Source: JBLNCE01 sp050260415
GTDB taxonomy: Bacteria; Bacillota; UBA4882; JAAYXC01
Length of the DNA: 56,421 nt
Direction: 5' to 3'
Assembly (NCBI GenBank): GCA_050260415.1
Contig: JBLNCE010000153.1
Coordinates: 1-56,421 of the forward strand
Shown in pieces: positions 7,424 through 16,760 of this stretch (the stretch's first letter is position 1; every line of letters begins with the position of its first letter). Under the pieces are notes generated by a model. That model made no database searches, was not told the origin of the DNA, and saw nothing but the letters and a program-made list of their open reading frames with translations. Both the position numbers and the translations under genes were made by a program.

Positions 7424-9568
7424 TTGGCAGAGGATGGCATGAGACGGTACATACTCAGAGGGCTGGATTGCGCCAACTGCGCCGCGGAGTTGGAACGCGC
7501 GCTCCAACGGGAGGACGGCCTGAAGGAGGCCAGGGTGAGCTTCGCGACGTCCTCGGTCGAGCTCAATCCGGAGCACCTCGCGCGGGCGAGGGGGATCATC
7601 GCGGCGAAGTATCCCGAGATCGAACTTGTCGCGCGCGAGGAGACCGCGGGGACAGAACGGAAAGCGCAAGGGTTTCTGCGGGAACTCCTTAACGAACAGC
7701 GCCGCGATCTGATCCGAATCGGCGCCGCGTTGGTTCTTTTCATCCTGGGTCTGATCTTTGAGAAGCGCCTTCATCTTACTCCTTACCGTTTTTTGGAATA
7801 CGCAATCTACCTGACGGCTTATCTCCTGGTCGGCTATGGCGTGCTATGGTCGGCCGCGCGTAACGCGGTGCGGGGCAAAGTGTCGGACGAGACAACCCTC
7901 ATGAGCATTGCCACCCTCGGCGCCATCGCCATCCACCAACTACCGGAGGCCGTGGCGGTGATGCTCTTCTATTCCATCGGTGAGACGCTGCAAGACTTTG
8001 CGGTTTACCGATCCCGCCGCTCGGTCTCCGCCCTCATGGACGTGCGGCCGGACCAGGCCCGTGTGAAGCGCGGCGATGATCTCCTCCTGGTACGACCCGA
8101 GGAGGTCAGCGTGAACGAAACGATCGTGGTTCAACCCGGAGAACGGGTGCCGCTCGATGGTGAGGTGAGCGAAGGGGAATCCTTCGTGGATACCGCGGCC
8201 TTGACCGGTGAGTCCGTGCCGCGGCGTATGAGCCGGGGTTCGCAGGCGCTGGCCGGCATGGTCTGCACCAGCGGGATCCTGAGTATTAGGACGACCAAGC
8301 CCGCCGCCGAGTCGGCCATCGCGCGCATATTGCGGCTGGTGGAAGACGCCGCCGGGCGCAAAGCCCGGACCGAGCAGGCCGTCACCACCTTTGCGCGCTA
8401 CTATACGCCGGCGGTGGTCGCGGCGGCGATCTGCCTGGCGGCTGTGCCGCCGCTCCTCATTCCCGGCGCCGCTTTCTCCACCTGGCTATACCGCGCCCTG
8501 GTATTGCTCGTCATCTCATGTCCGTGCGCGCTGGTGATCTCCGTTCCCCTCGGGTATTTCGGCGGCATCGGCGGCGCTTCACGCCATGGCATCCTGATCA
8601 AGGGGGCGAACTTCCTCGAGGTCTTGGCCGATCTTGATACCGTCGCCTTCGACAAGACCGGAACTCTGACCGAGGGAACGTTTCGTGTCGCCGCGGCACG
8701 GCCGGCGAACGGATTTACCGAAGCGCAGGTCCTTGAGGCGGCGGCACGGGCGGAAGCCGCTTCCCCCCACCCCATCGCCGCCTCGATCCTGGCGGCCTAC
8801 GGCAAGCAGGTGGACCCAAACGAGCTGGAAGACTACGAGGAACTGGCCGGCTACGGCGTCAAAGGTCGATGGCGCGGAAAAACGATCCTCGCCGGCAACG
8901 ACCGTTTCATGCATCGGGAAGGCATTCCCCACGAGGATACGGTCTGCGATCTGAGCGGAACGGTGGTTCACGTAGCTGTGGAGGGCATCTATGCCGGACA
9001 TTTGACCATCGCGGACGAGATCCGGCACGATGCCGCGTTCGCTTTACAGGGACTGCGCGCGCAAGGCATCAGGCGTATGGCCCTGCTCTCCGGGGATGAC
9101 GAGTGCGTCGCCCGACAGGTGGGCAAGAGTTTGCAGATCGACTTGGTCCATGCCAACCTGTTGCCGGGCGACAAAGTAGCGCTGGTCGAGGCCCTCACGG
9201 CCGAGATTCACCAGAGAAAAGGTAAACTCGCCTTTGTCGGCGACGGGATGAACGATGCGCCCGTCTTGACGCGCGCCGATGTGGGGATCGCCATGGGCGG
9301 GCTTGGTTCCGACGCGGCCATCGAAGCCGCCGACGTGGTCATCATGGACGACCAATTGCGCAAATTGCCCGCGGCTGTGCAAATCGCCCGCCGCACCAGG
9401 CGCATAGTCTTTCAGAACATCGGTTTTGCCTTTGGCGTGAAGGCAATCTTCATGCTCTTGGGCGCGTGGGGCGTGGCGAGTATATGGGAGGCGGTCTTTG
9501 CGGACGTGGGGGTGTCATTGCTGGCGGTCTTGAACGCGACGCGGACGCTTCGCTACCGGCCTGATTAG
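7424..9568 (+). CDS. Zn/Cd/Pb-exporting P1B-2 ATPase
   Basis: A 714-residue heavy-metal pump of the ZntA/CadA type. A single HMA domain comes first, with its metal site DCANC at residues 15-19. It is followed by eight predicted helices, TGES, CPC at 366-368 in TM6 followed by ALVISVPLG, DKTGT (D410), SPHP, LSGDD in place of TGD, and GDGMND. The aspartate of the last helix (D694, in DVGVSLLAVLN) is the P1B-2 signature for divalent Zn, Cd and Pb. TTG 7424 is preceded by GGAGG at 7411-7415; ATG 7439 is an alternative. The stop codon lies inside a dispersed repeat. Confidence 0.93.
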   Translation: MAEDGMRRYILRGLDCANCAAELERALQREDGLKEARVSFATSSVELNPEHLARARGIIAAKYPEIELVAREETAGTERKAQGFLRELLNEQRRDLIRIGAALVLFILGLIFEKRLHLTPYRFLEYAIYLTAYLLVGYGVLWSAARNAVRGKVSDETTLMSIATLGAIAIHQLPEAVAVMLFYSIGETLQDFAVYRSRRSVSALMDVRPDQARVKRGDDLLLVRPEEVSVNETIVVQPGERVPLDGEVSEGESFVDTAALTGESVPRRMSRGSQALAGMVCTSGILSIRTTKPAAESAIARILRLVEDAAGRKARTEQAVTTFARYYTPAVVAAAICLAAVPPLLIPGAAFSTWLYRALVLLVISCPCALVISVPLGYFGGIGGASRHGILIKGANFLEVLADLDTVAFDKTGTLTEGTFRVAAARPANGFTEAQVLEAAARAEAASPHPIAASILAAYGKQVDPNELEDYEELAGYGVKGRWRGKTILAGNDRFMHREGIPHEDTVCDLSGTVVHVAVEGIYAGHLTIADEIRHDAAFALQGLRAQGIRRMALLSGDDECVARQVGKSLQIDLVHANLLPGDKVALVEALTAEIHQRKGKLAFVGDGMNDAPVLTRADVGIAMGGLGSDAAIEAADVVIMDDQLRKLPAAVQIARRTRRIVFQNIGFAFGVKAIFMLLGAWGVASIWEAVFADVGVSLLAVLNATRTLRYRPD

Positions 9569-9704
9569 ATCAGGTTGCGAAAACGTCTTAGTTCTGTGCT
9601 TTTCAACTCACCCCCTCTCTAGGCTTAGAGAGGGGTCGCTGCCATCCATCTCTTCGCCACGATGGTGGAAAGCCTGCGAAAGACAGGATGGCTCAGAGCA
9701 GGCC
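9565..9704. repeat. Dispersed repeat, copy A
   Basis: About 140 bp that recur with few differences at 16038-16184. The element starts TTAGATCAGGTTGCGAAAACG, includes the TAG stop of the preceding ATPase gene, contains a hairpin (CTCTCTAggctTAGAGAG) and ends GGCTCAGAGCAGGCC. It is non-coding and intergenic in both places. The hairpin may serve as a transcription terminator here. Confidence 0.85.
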
Positions 9705-9764
9705 TTGGATTTCGCGACTTTGGCCCTTCCTAGGTCTGAGGTGGCCGAAGGCCGGGGGTGAGTT
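9605..9764. repeat. Possible MITE with 11-bp terminal inverted repeats
   Basis: AACTCACCCCC at 9605-9615 and its exact inverse GGGGGTGAGTT at 9754-9764 enclose 138 bp with no gene. The left half belongs to the repeat shared with 16038-16184; the right end belongs to the repeat shared with 51217-51285. A parent element that was later split, or two nested elements, would explain this. Confidence 0.5.
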
Positions 9765-9816
9765 AAACGGCCTGAATCCGGGCTTTTATTATCTGGGTAA
9801 AAGGGGATACCCAACT
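9747..9816. repeat. Dispersed repeat 2, copy A
   Basis: The sequence starting GAAGGCCGGGGGTGAGTTAA, with ACGGCCTG and CTTTTATTA further on, recurs at 51217-51285 with scattered substitutions. No coding function is apparent. Confidence 0.75.
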
Positions 9817-9881
9817 TCAGTTTTCTCTCTGCGTCTTTGCGCCTCCGCGCGAGCTTGGTATCTTGGGTATTCACATCGTTT

Positions 9882-11702
9882 CTAAATGACCGGCAAGGCC
9901 AGACACGACGAGCTTTCTCCCCCTAAATGGATCCTGATTCTTGGCGGCGGCGACAGCTTTGGTGTAATCGCGTTGTCCTTGTCGGCGCAGGTGATGGTCA
10001 AACGCAGGCGATGACCGGCCTGGAAGAGCCAGGCCGTGGGTAGCAGGTCAAAGCTTAGTTCCACCGCTTCTCCCGGCTTCAGTTCGCGGAGATCCTCCTT
10101 GTAACTCCGATGATAAGGCAGCCCCAAATACGCATAGGGCGGTTCGGCCAGAGCGCGATGCGACGCCCGCAGGACCCCTTCGGTCACGTATCGGGAACGG
10201 CCGTGCGCATCCACGTCCTCCAGGTAGGCAAAGAAATCCCCGTCGCCAGCGGTGGAGCTAACCCGGAGCCGTATCACCGGATGGCCGACTATCTCTAGAT
10301 TTCTCTCCAGCGGCGGCGTGGTATAGGTCAGTCCCTTGCGGTCGTTGGCCGCTAGATTGCGGTAGCGGAAAGGACCGGCGTTCAAGTTCTTCCACCTGCT
10401 GGTACTGCCGGAGGTAGTGGTATAATCCGTCACATACTCATCGTAACCGCTTCGTAGGGGCTTCGTCTCGTTGAGCAAGCCGTCATTGGCCGAGTCGATG
10501 CTTCCTGTACGGCCCGGGTGCAAGAAGAACCGCGTATCGCGCGCCTCCGGCGGCGGCCATTGCCATGACGCGCGCCAATCGCCGCCTCCTGTCCCATCCA
10601 TGACGCAGTACCTGATGGGCGGCTCGGACATGATGCCGTTCTCGATCCCTTTTAACCAGTAATCATACCAGCGCAGGTGTTCCGCGCCGAGATCGAAACC
10701 CTTGGTATCGGTATGGTGCCAGGGTCCCACGGTCAGTTTCTTTGGGTTTGTGAGATTGTTGTAGCAGACCACCATATCACGGGAGAAGCCGTCGAACCAG
10801 CCGGCGAGGAAATACACGGCCACGCCCGATTTTTTGATCCCGTCCAGATGGCTGAGCGGACTGATAATCTCATGAGACATGAGACCGCCGGCCTCATCCC
10901 GGCTATCCCGGAAAGGAAACCGCCGCAATACTTCGGTAACATCCATATTGGCCAGATGCTCCTCGCGCGCCGCGCGAAAGAGCGTACCGTCACGGTCGCC
11001 GTCCACGGGCCGGTGCTTGGTCGTTGTATCCAAGCGGTTGGTAAAGAGGCTCCAGGTCTCAAGGAATACACGGTATATGCCCCCGGGGTAACAGGTGCTG
11101 TAATTATCGGTCATGCACATTTCCGGGAAGATGGCGACCAGATGGGGCGGGGCCTGGCCCGCTGCCAACAATTGAGTGCTCCCGAGATAGGACCGTCCGA
11201 ACATCCCCACTTTGCCGTTGCACCAGGCCTGCGCGGCGAACCATTCTGTCAGGTCGTAAGCATCCCGGGCTTCCTCGGGGGAGTATTCCAAACGACGCGT
11301 GCCGAAGGAGGCACCCGAGCCCCGCACATCAGCGCAGGCCACCACATAACCGTGTCGAAGCAAGGTCCGCAACCAGGGGAATTGCCGGATAATATCGTAG
11401 CGTCCCCAGAGAAAACGCATTTCCCGGCCATATCTTGTATGGGTCCAGACCACGGGCAGGGGTTCCGCCACCGGTTCGCCTTTGACGGCCGGTCTGAAGA
11501 TATCGACCGCGATCCTGGTCCCGTCGCGGACTTCCACATACCGGGACGTGCGGATCCATTCCTTATACAGCGGCCGGGAGTAACCCCGGTATTCACCCGG
11601 GCGGGAAACGAGTTCGCCCGCCGGTCCCCGCGCGCACGACGCCAAGGGTAGCGGCGCGATGGCCAAGATTGCGGCCAGCGAAAGAACGTGTGCAATACCC
11701 AT
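9882..11702 (-). CDS. CocE/NonD-type S15 hydrolase, lipoprotein
   Basis: A 606-residue alpha/beta hydrolase of the CocE/NonD and X-Pro dipeptidyl-peptidase (S15) family. The nucleophile elbow is FGRSYLGS, the acid lies in LAGWFDGFS and the histidine in GPWHHTD, followed by the C-terminal jelly-roll domain of the family. Members cleave esters or acyl-proline bonds; the substrate here is unknown. The N-terminus is a signal peptide ending in the lipobox LASC, so the enzyme is probably anchored outside the membrane. ATG 11702 was chosen because AAGGAGG lies 8 bp upstream; the open frame runs 25 codons further. Confidence 0.88.
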   Translation of the reverse strand: MGIAHVLSLAAILAIAPLPLASCARGPAGELVSRPGEYRGYSRPLYKEWIRTSRYVEVRDGTRIAVDIFRPAVKGEPVAEPLPVVWTHTRYGREMRFLWGRYDIIRQFPWLRTLLRHGYVVACADVRGSGASFGTRRLEYSPEEARDAYDLTEWFAAQAWCNGKVGMFGRSYLGSTQLLAAGQAPPHLVAIFPEMCMTDNYSTCYPGGIYRVFLETWSLFTNRLDTTTKHRPVDGDRDGTLFRAAREEHLANMDVTEVLRRFPFRDSRDEAGGLMSHEIISPLSHLDGIKKSGVAVYFLAGWFDGFSRDMVVCYNNLTNPKKLTVGPWHHTDTKGFDLGAEHLRWYDYWLKGIENGIMSEPPIRYCVMDGTGGGDWRASWQWPPPEARDTRFFLHPGRTGSIDSANDGLLNETKPLRSGYDEYVTDYTTTSGSTSRWKNLNAGPFRYRNLAANDRKGLTYTTPPLERNLEIVGHPVIRLRVSSTAGDGDFFAYLEDVDAHGRSRYVTEGVLRASHRALAEPPYAYLGLPYHRSYKEDLRELKPGEAVELSFDLLPTAWLFQAGHRLRLTITCADKDNAITPKLSPPPRIRIHLGGESSSCLALPVI

Positions 11703-11905
11703 ATTAACAGCCTCCTTCCGAAGTACGCGCGCGGGATGGAGCGGGATGGACGCGCGCACCGTGTTCATGCCCCGCATCCCGGCGTTAATAATCTATCGCG
11801 TGGAAGCGGCTGATACAATCGACCATTGGGATGATCTTGAGGAGAAAGGGGGTAAGACTTTCGGTGGAGGTCCGCACGCGGACGAAGGTCGCCGGGGTTT
11901 CGGGA

Positions 11906-12820
11906 TTATTCGGCCTGCCGGATGCGGTTGACCAACTGCACCCGGTTCTTGACGCCCAATTTGCGGTAGAGGTTCAGGATATGCGTCTTGACGGTGGCCA
12001 TGGAGATGTGCAGGGCTTCGTGGATCTCCATGTTGCTGCTACCTTTGAGGATGAGAGCGGCAATCTCCGCCTCCCGCGCCGTGACGCCGTACTTGGACAG
12101 GACATCCGCGCCGGCGGAACCGTTAGCCCCGGTCTTGGCCAGGAATCGCCGCTTGACGAGAAAAACGAGATAGATTGCATTCCATATGAAATAGCAGGCC
12201 GGGGCCAAGTTGAGATCCAGGGGTAGATGAGGGAGGATGGGCATGAGTTCGCAATGCACGATTTGGAGGAGCCAGAAGAAGGTGAAGGCAAGCGCCAAAC
12301 CAAGCAGCAGTTTGATCGGATGGGAAGCGAGCCTCCTTCGGTTGGCCGCTAAAAAGACCGCCGTATAGGCCACGGCGGCAAAGACCATTAACCTGGTCAG
12401 ATAGATGACGCCACCGGAAGCAATCCGGTTCTCCCAAGGCTGATACTTGAGGAAGAACGGCGTGAAAACGAGCGCTCCGGCGGCAAGGGCGGCGCCGGTC
12501 CAGAAAAGGTCGCCCCGTTTTCTCTTGATGTCCGCCAGGCCGTGGGCGCAGAAGGGCAAGGTGAAGAGGAGGGAGTTTTCAGCCAGGAAATAGGCATAAG
12601 TAAGGAAGAGATGGGCCGGCGTGATAGGGGCGGGCAGATTGGCCTCCCGGTATTGCAAGGCGGTGGAGACGATCAATTGCAACGTGACGCTGAGCAATAA
12701 AGGCGTGAGCCGCGTGAGCGTTTCATCCCTTGCCCGGAGATAGGCGACGAGGGACAAGGCCAACGACGGCAGGCCGATGGAATAGCAGATCGTATAATAT
12801 AGAAAGTCCAGATGCGCCAT
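11906..12820 (-). CDS. Seven-helix membrane protein with LuxR-type HTH
   Basis: The 304-residue protein has about seven hydrophobic helices in residues 1-230 and ends with a GerE/LuxR DNA-binding domain (YGVTAREAEIAALILKGSS, then ATVKTHILNLYRKLGVKNR). It looks like a one-component regulator that binds DNA while embedded in the membrane, with the helices probably sensing a lipophilic or envelope signal. No receiver domain is present. It is on the same strand as the S15 lipoprotein gene 204 bp downstream, a plausible target. It diverges from the manganese riboswitch and calcium-type ATPase. Confidence 0.8.
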   Translation of the reverse strand: MAHLDFLYYTICYSIGLPSLALSLVAYLRARDETLTRLTPLLLSVTLQLIVSTALQYREANLPAPITPAHLFLTYAYFLAENSLLFTLPFCAHGLADIKRKRGDLFWTGAALAAGALVFTPFFLKYQPWENRIASGGVIYLTRLMVFAAVAYTAVFLAANRRRLASHPIKLLLGLALAFTFFWLLQIVHCELMPILPHLPLDLNLAPACYFIWNAIYLVFLVKRRFLAKTGANGSAGADVLSKYGVTAREAEIAALILKGSSNMEIHEALHISMATVKTHILNLYRKLGVKNRVQLVNRIRQAE

Positions 12821-12932
12821 GTCGCCAACTCCCTTATCGAATCAGATGTTTCGACGGGCGGCGAGGGTTTCCTACGGCCTCGCGCAGAAAATCGATGCGC
12901 GGCGGCACCGCGGAAAACGGCCCCACGATTCC

Positions 12933-12962
12933 TTGACACGACGAATAATCTTCCTCTATAAT
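12933..12962 (+). promoter_or_regulatory. Consensus sigma-A promoter of Mn riboswitch
   Basis: TTGACA (12933-12938) and TATAAT (12957-12962) are both perfect consensus hexamers, spaced by 18 bp. Transcription should start near 12969, a few bases before the yybP-ykoY aptamer. This is the strongest promoter visible in the window. Confidence 0.85.
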
Positions 12963-12975
12963 TGTATTGTCAATG

Positions 12976-13123
12976 TATGAAGGGGAGTAGCTCGCAGGGG
13001 TATCCTGCACCGGGGGGCGTCAATACGGCGGGGGCATGAACTCGCCCGCTCCCGGACAAGATGGATCGTTCTTGTGAGCAAGACCTTCGCACTGAGCGCG
13101 CTGCTTCAGTCGAGGGTCTTTTT
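12976..13123 (+). promoter_or_regulatory. yybP-ykoY manganese riboswitch with terminator
   Basis: The conserved loop GGGGAGTAGC (12982-12991), the CGTCAA block (13018-13023) and the 3' GAGCAAGACCTT (13076-13087) match the Mn(II)-sensing yybP-ykoY RNA. GAAGG (12979-12983) pairs with CCTTC (13084-13088) to close P1. The same 3' strand AAGACCTTCG can pair with CGAGGGTCTT (13111-13120), followed by a T run, to form an intrinsic terminator. Mn(II) binding stabilises P1 and so favours read-through into the P-type ATPase gene, consistent with an efflux pump induced by excess metal. Confidence 0.95.
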
Positions 13124-13201
13124 GTTTGCCTTTGACTGGGACGGGTCTTCGAGGACCGTCGTTCGCGCATAATGATGATGATCGATTCGGGGAGGATGCC
13201 G

Positions 13202-15928
13202 ATGAACGAGGAAAAACCAATGCTATGGCACGGACTGGAAACCAGGGAGGTCTTCGCGAGTATGCAATCGTCGCCGACCGCCGGACTCAGCGAGGCGGCG
13301 GCGGAAAAACGCCTGCGGGAATATGGCCCGAATGAACTGCCGGAAACCGCGGCCCGGTCCATCTGGGCCATGTTTTTTGCGCAGTTCAAGAACAGTTTGG
13401 TCATAATCCTGCTCGTGGCGGCGGTGATCGCGGGGCTCCTGGGCGAGATCGGCGATGCGGTGGTCATCCTGATCGTAATCACGCTCAACGCGCTCCTCGG
13501 CATGATCCAGGAGGCCAAGGCCGAGAAATCTCTGGCCGCGTTGAAGAAGATGTCCCAACCATCGTCCGTGGTGCTCCGGGACGGCCATGTTCATACCATT
13601 CCCTCCGCCGAACTGGTCCCCGGCGATGTGGTTATCTTGGAAGCCGGCAACATCGTGCCGGCCGATCTGAGGCTCTTTGAAGCCGCCAACCTCAGGGTCG
13701 ACGAATCGGCGCTGACCGGTGAATCGGTACCCGTGGAGAAGCATCCGCGGCCGATCGCGGGCGAGCGGGTGGCGCTGGGAGACCGCCTGAATATGGCCTT
13801 CAAGGGAACCACCGTCTCCTATGGGCGTGCCAAAGGGATCGTGGTGGGTACCGGGATGCAGACTCAGCTTGGACAGATCGCCAAACTGCTCTCGGAGCAA
13901 GGAAGCGAGACGACCCCCCTGCAGCGACGCCTGGCGGCTCTGGGAAAGACCCTTGGCATCGTGGCAATCGCTCTGGTGGCACTGGTCTTCTTGGCGGGAT
14001 TGGCGCGCGGCGAGAAAGCCCTGGAGATGTTCATGACCGCTATTAGCCTGGCGGTGGCCATTGTCCCCGAGGGACTGCCCACCGTGGTGACCATCGTGCT
14101 TGCCCTCGGCGTGCAGCGCATGAGCCGCCGTCGCGCCATTATCCGCCGCTTGCCGGCGGTGGAGACGCTTGGTTCGGCGACGGTGATCTGTTCGGACAAG
14201 ACCGGGACCCTGACCCAAAACCAGATGACAGTGGTAAGAGCCTATGCGGACGGCCTCGAGTGCGAACTGACCGGGACAGGCTATACAACCGAGGGTGGTT
14301 TCAAAGCACCCGGCGGCGATACCGAGGGGCCGGCTCCACCTGAGCTTCAGCTCTTACTGGCGGGAATGGCCTTGGCCAGCGACGCCCATCTGGTTGAGCG
14401 GGCGGATACCCGCCAGCCGGTGGGGGATCCGACGGAGGTGGCGCTCGTCGTGCTCGCGGCCAAGGGAGGCTTGCCCAAACACCGCTTGGACGAGAGTTAT
14501 CCACGCGTGGACGAGATACCGTTCGATTCAGCCCGCAAGCGTATGACCACCGTCCATGATTGGCGTGAGAAGGACCTTGCCGGCGCCGGTCTCACCGCAG
14601 AGTACGTGGCCTTCACCAAAGGCGGCTTCGATGTTCTCCTGCCACTGTGCACGAGCTACTTGCATCGCGGGCGGCAGCTCCCCCTCGAGCCTAACGTGCG
14701 CGAGGCCCTGCATCGGCTCAATGAGCGATGGGCGGGCGAAGCGCTGCGCGTGCTGGCCCTCGCCTGCCGGGAGTATACCGGGCGTCCCGGACACGATGAA
14801 CTTGAGCGTGAATTGACGCTCGTCGGGTTGGTGGGCATGATCGACCCGCCCCGCCCCGAGGCGGGGGAAGCTGTGCGTGAGTGCCGGGGCGCGGGCATCA
14901 AGACCATCATGATTACCGGCGACCATAAGGCCACGGCCGCCGCCATCGCTGAACAACTGAAGATCAAGCAGCCCGGGGATCGAGTCTTGAGCGGTGAGGA
15001 ATTGGACGATCTGAGCGAGGATCAACTGGCGGAGGCGGCGGCAATCACGACCGTCTTTGCCAGGGTCGCTCCGGAGCATAAACTGCGCATCGTGAGCGCC
15101 CTCAAGTCCCGCGGCCAGATCGTGGCCATGACGGGCGACGGCGTAAACGACGCGCCGGCGCTCAAGCGGGCGGATATCGGCGCGGCCATGGGCATTACGG
15201 GTACCGATGTGGCCAAGGAAGCGTCCGATATGGTCATCATGGACGACAATTTCGCCACCGTCGTGGCCGCGGTAAGGGAAGGCCGGACGATCTACGCCAA
15301 CGTGTTGAAGGCCATCCAGTATCTGCTCTCCTGCAACATTGGCGAACTCCTGACCATCACCGCCGCCATCCTGGCCGGGTTGGGGCGGCCTCTCTCCGCC
15401 ATCCAGATCCTCTGGACCAATCTCGTCACCGATTCCCTGCCGGCCCTGGCGCTCGGCATGGAACCTCCCGAACCCGGCGTCATGGCCCGGCCGCCGCGCC
15501 GCGCGCAGGACGGTATCTTTTCCCACGGGCTCGGCCGGCTCATCTTGGAGGGCGGTCTCGCGATCGGCGGTCTCACCCTGGCCGGTTACCTCATCATACT
15601 GCGGTCCGCCGGCGATCGAGCCGCGGCGAGCACGGTCGCGTTCGCGGTCTTGAATCTTTCGCAACTCGTCTATGCTTTCAACGCTCGTTCCACGCGTGTA
15701 TCCGTCACCAAGCTCGGCCTTCTTACAAACCGGCCTATACTGGCGGCTTTCCTGGCGGCGGGCTCGCTCTTGGCCGTGGTATTCTTGGTGCCAAGCCTCA
15801 AGGCCGTCTTCGACGTGGCAGCCCTTACCGGGCGGCAATGGCTGCTCGTTGCCCTGCTTTCCCTCGCGCCCTTGGTGATAGGCGAAATCCGGAAACTCAT
15901 GGGGAGGAAGTCTATCGAAGAGGGGTGA
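13202..15928 (+). CDS. Calcium/manganese-type P2A ATPase
   Basis: A 908-residue PacL/YloB-like pump with the N-terminal cation-ATPase domain, TGES, TM4 motif PEGLP (289-293), DKTGT (D332), MITGD, GDGVND and a six-helix C-terminal region. TM6 carries NLVTDSLPALALG, whose N and D residues are ion ligands in SERCA-type pumps. By family it exports Ca(II), and homologues also export Mn(II); the yybP-ykoY riboswitch in the leader favours Mn(II) as the relevant substrate. ATG 13202 follows GGGGAGG (13189-13195) with 6 bp spacing; the upstream ATG at 13172 has no such site. Confidence 0.93.
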   Translation: MNEEKPMLWHGLETREVFASMQSSPTAGLSEAAAEKRLREYGPNELPETAARSIWAMFFAQFKNSLVIILLVAAVIAGLLGEIGDAVVILIVITLNALLGMIQEAKAEKSLAALKKMSQPSSVVLRDGHVHTIPSAELVPGDVVILEAGNIVPADLRLFEAANLRVDESALTGESVPVEKHPRPIAGERVALGDRLNMAFKGTTVSYGRAKGIVVGTGMQTQLGQIAKLLSEQGSETTPLQRRLAALGKTLGIVAIALVALVFLAGLARGEKALEMFMTAISLAVAIVPEGLPTVVTIVLALGVQRMSRRRAIIRRLPAVETLGSATVICSDKTGTLTQNQMTVVRAYADGLECELTGTGYTTEGGFKAPGGDTEGPAPPELQLLLAGMALASDAHLVERADTRQPVGDPTEVALVVLAAKGGLPKHRLDESYPRVDEIPFDSARKRMTTVHDWREKDLAGAGLTAEYVAFTKGGFDVLLPLCTSYLHRGRQLPLEPNVREALHRLNERWAGEALRVLALACREYTGRPGHDELERELTLVGLVGMIDPPRPEAGEAVRECRGAGIKTIMITGDHKATAAAIAEQLKIKQPGDRVLSGEELDDLSEDQLAEAAAITTVFARVAPEHKLRIVSALKSRGQIVAMTGDGVNDAPALKRADIGAAMGITGTDVAKEASDMVIMDDNFATVVAAVREGRTIYANVLKAIQYLLSCNIGELLTITAAILAGLGRPLSAIQILWTNLVTDSLPALALGMEPPEPGVMARPPRRAQDGIFSHGLGRLILEGGLAIGGLTLAGYLIILRSAGDRAAASTVAFAVLNLSQLVYAFNARSTRVSVTKLGLLTNRPILAAFLAAGSLLAVVFLVPSLKAVFDVAALTGRQWLLVALLSLAPLVIGEIRKLMGRKSIEEG

Positions 15929-16037
15929 AAAAGGCCGACTTACTCTCAGTATTCAAAACCAGACTGAGGAGTTTATTTGCTGTTACGTCAAGTTTACGGA
16001 GTCGGATAAGCTTTCACCTGTAATTTTGGGTATTCCC

Positions 16038-16184
16038 TTAGATCAGGTTGCGAAAACGCCTTTGTTTTGCGCTTTCAACTCACCCCCCGTCCCCCTCTCT
16101 AAGCTTAGAGAGGGGTCGCTGCCATCCATCTCTTCGCCACGACGGTGGAAAGCCTGCGAAAGACAGGATGGCTCAGAGCAGGCC
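16038..16184. repeat. Dispersed repeat, copy B
   Basis: Second copy of the repeat at 9565-9704. Most of it is identical from GATCAGGTTGCGAAAACG to GGCTCAGAGCAGGCC, with a short insertion in the C-rich part before the CTCTCTAagctTAGAGAG hairpin. It begins 109 bp after the end of the calcium-type ATPase gene. Confidence 0.85.
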
Positions 16185-16760
16185 GCACCCTCCCGGACCT
16201 CGCGAAATCGACGTTACTTCAAATGAGTAGGTCCTTATCCACCTCACCGTCCGTGGTTCGGGTGAGGGAACGTTCGGCGCATCCGTTGCGCCTCAGTACT
16301 CCGATGGGCTTCGACGCCAACGGCGTGATTACATCCGGCAATCCCAGGCCCACGATGGGCCGAGTAGCGCGACGACCAGGATGGTCCAAAGCGCGGATGC
16401 CGTGTGGCTCGACATCCATGTCTGCGCGCCGAAGGCGAATATAAAGACCATGAACGCCGAGGCCTCATGGATGAGGAGGCGCAACAGGATGGTCGTGCAA
16501 CCGCGCCGGGTGCGCCGGCTTATCTTCCTCGACATTGCTTGCGGCCTCAGGGGCAAGCAGCCTCTGCCCAGGATGGGCAGGGGGCTGCGAATGCCACGGA
16601 TGGCACCGAGCAGCCTCTAGGCGGAAGGTCGCTGCCGCACATCCTGTGCGCCGCGACTTCGGCCCATCCTGAGCCGGAGACGTTTTCGCGCGCAGACGTA
16701 CTCGCGTCCGTCGAGCACGAAAACGGCCGACAACTATGCGAAATGACGCCTTCAAATCAC

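Noticed and set aside
9608..9874. Small minus-strand open frame after the zinc-type ATPase
   Set aside because: It lies wholly in dispersed repeats shared with 16038-16184 and 51217-51285 and would encode repeat-derived sequence.
10677..11651. Long plus-strand frame opposite the S15 hydrolase
   Set aside because: It is antisense to a gene with clear catalytic motifs and itself has no domain similarity; long antisense frames are expected in GC-rich DNA.
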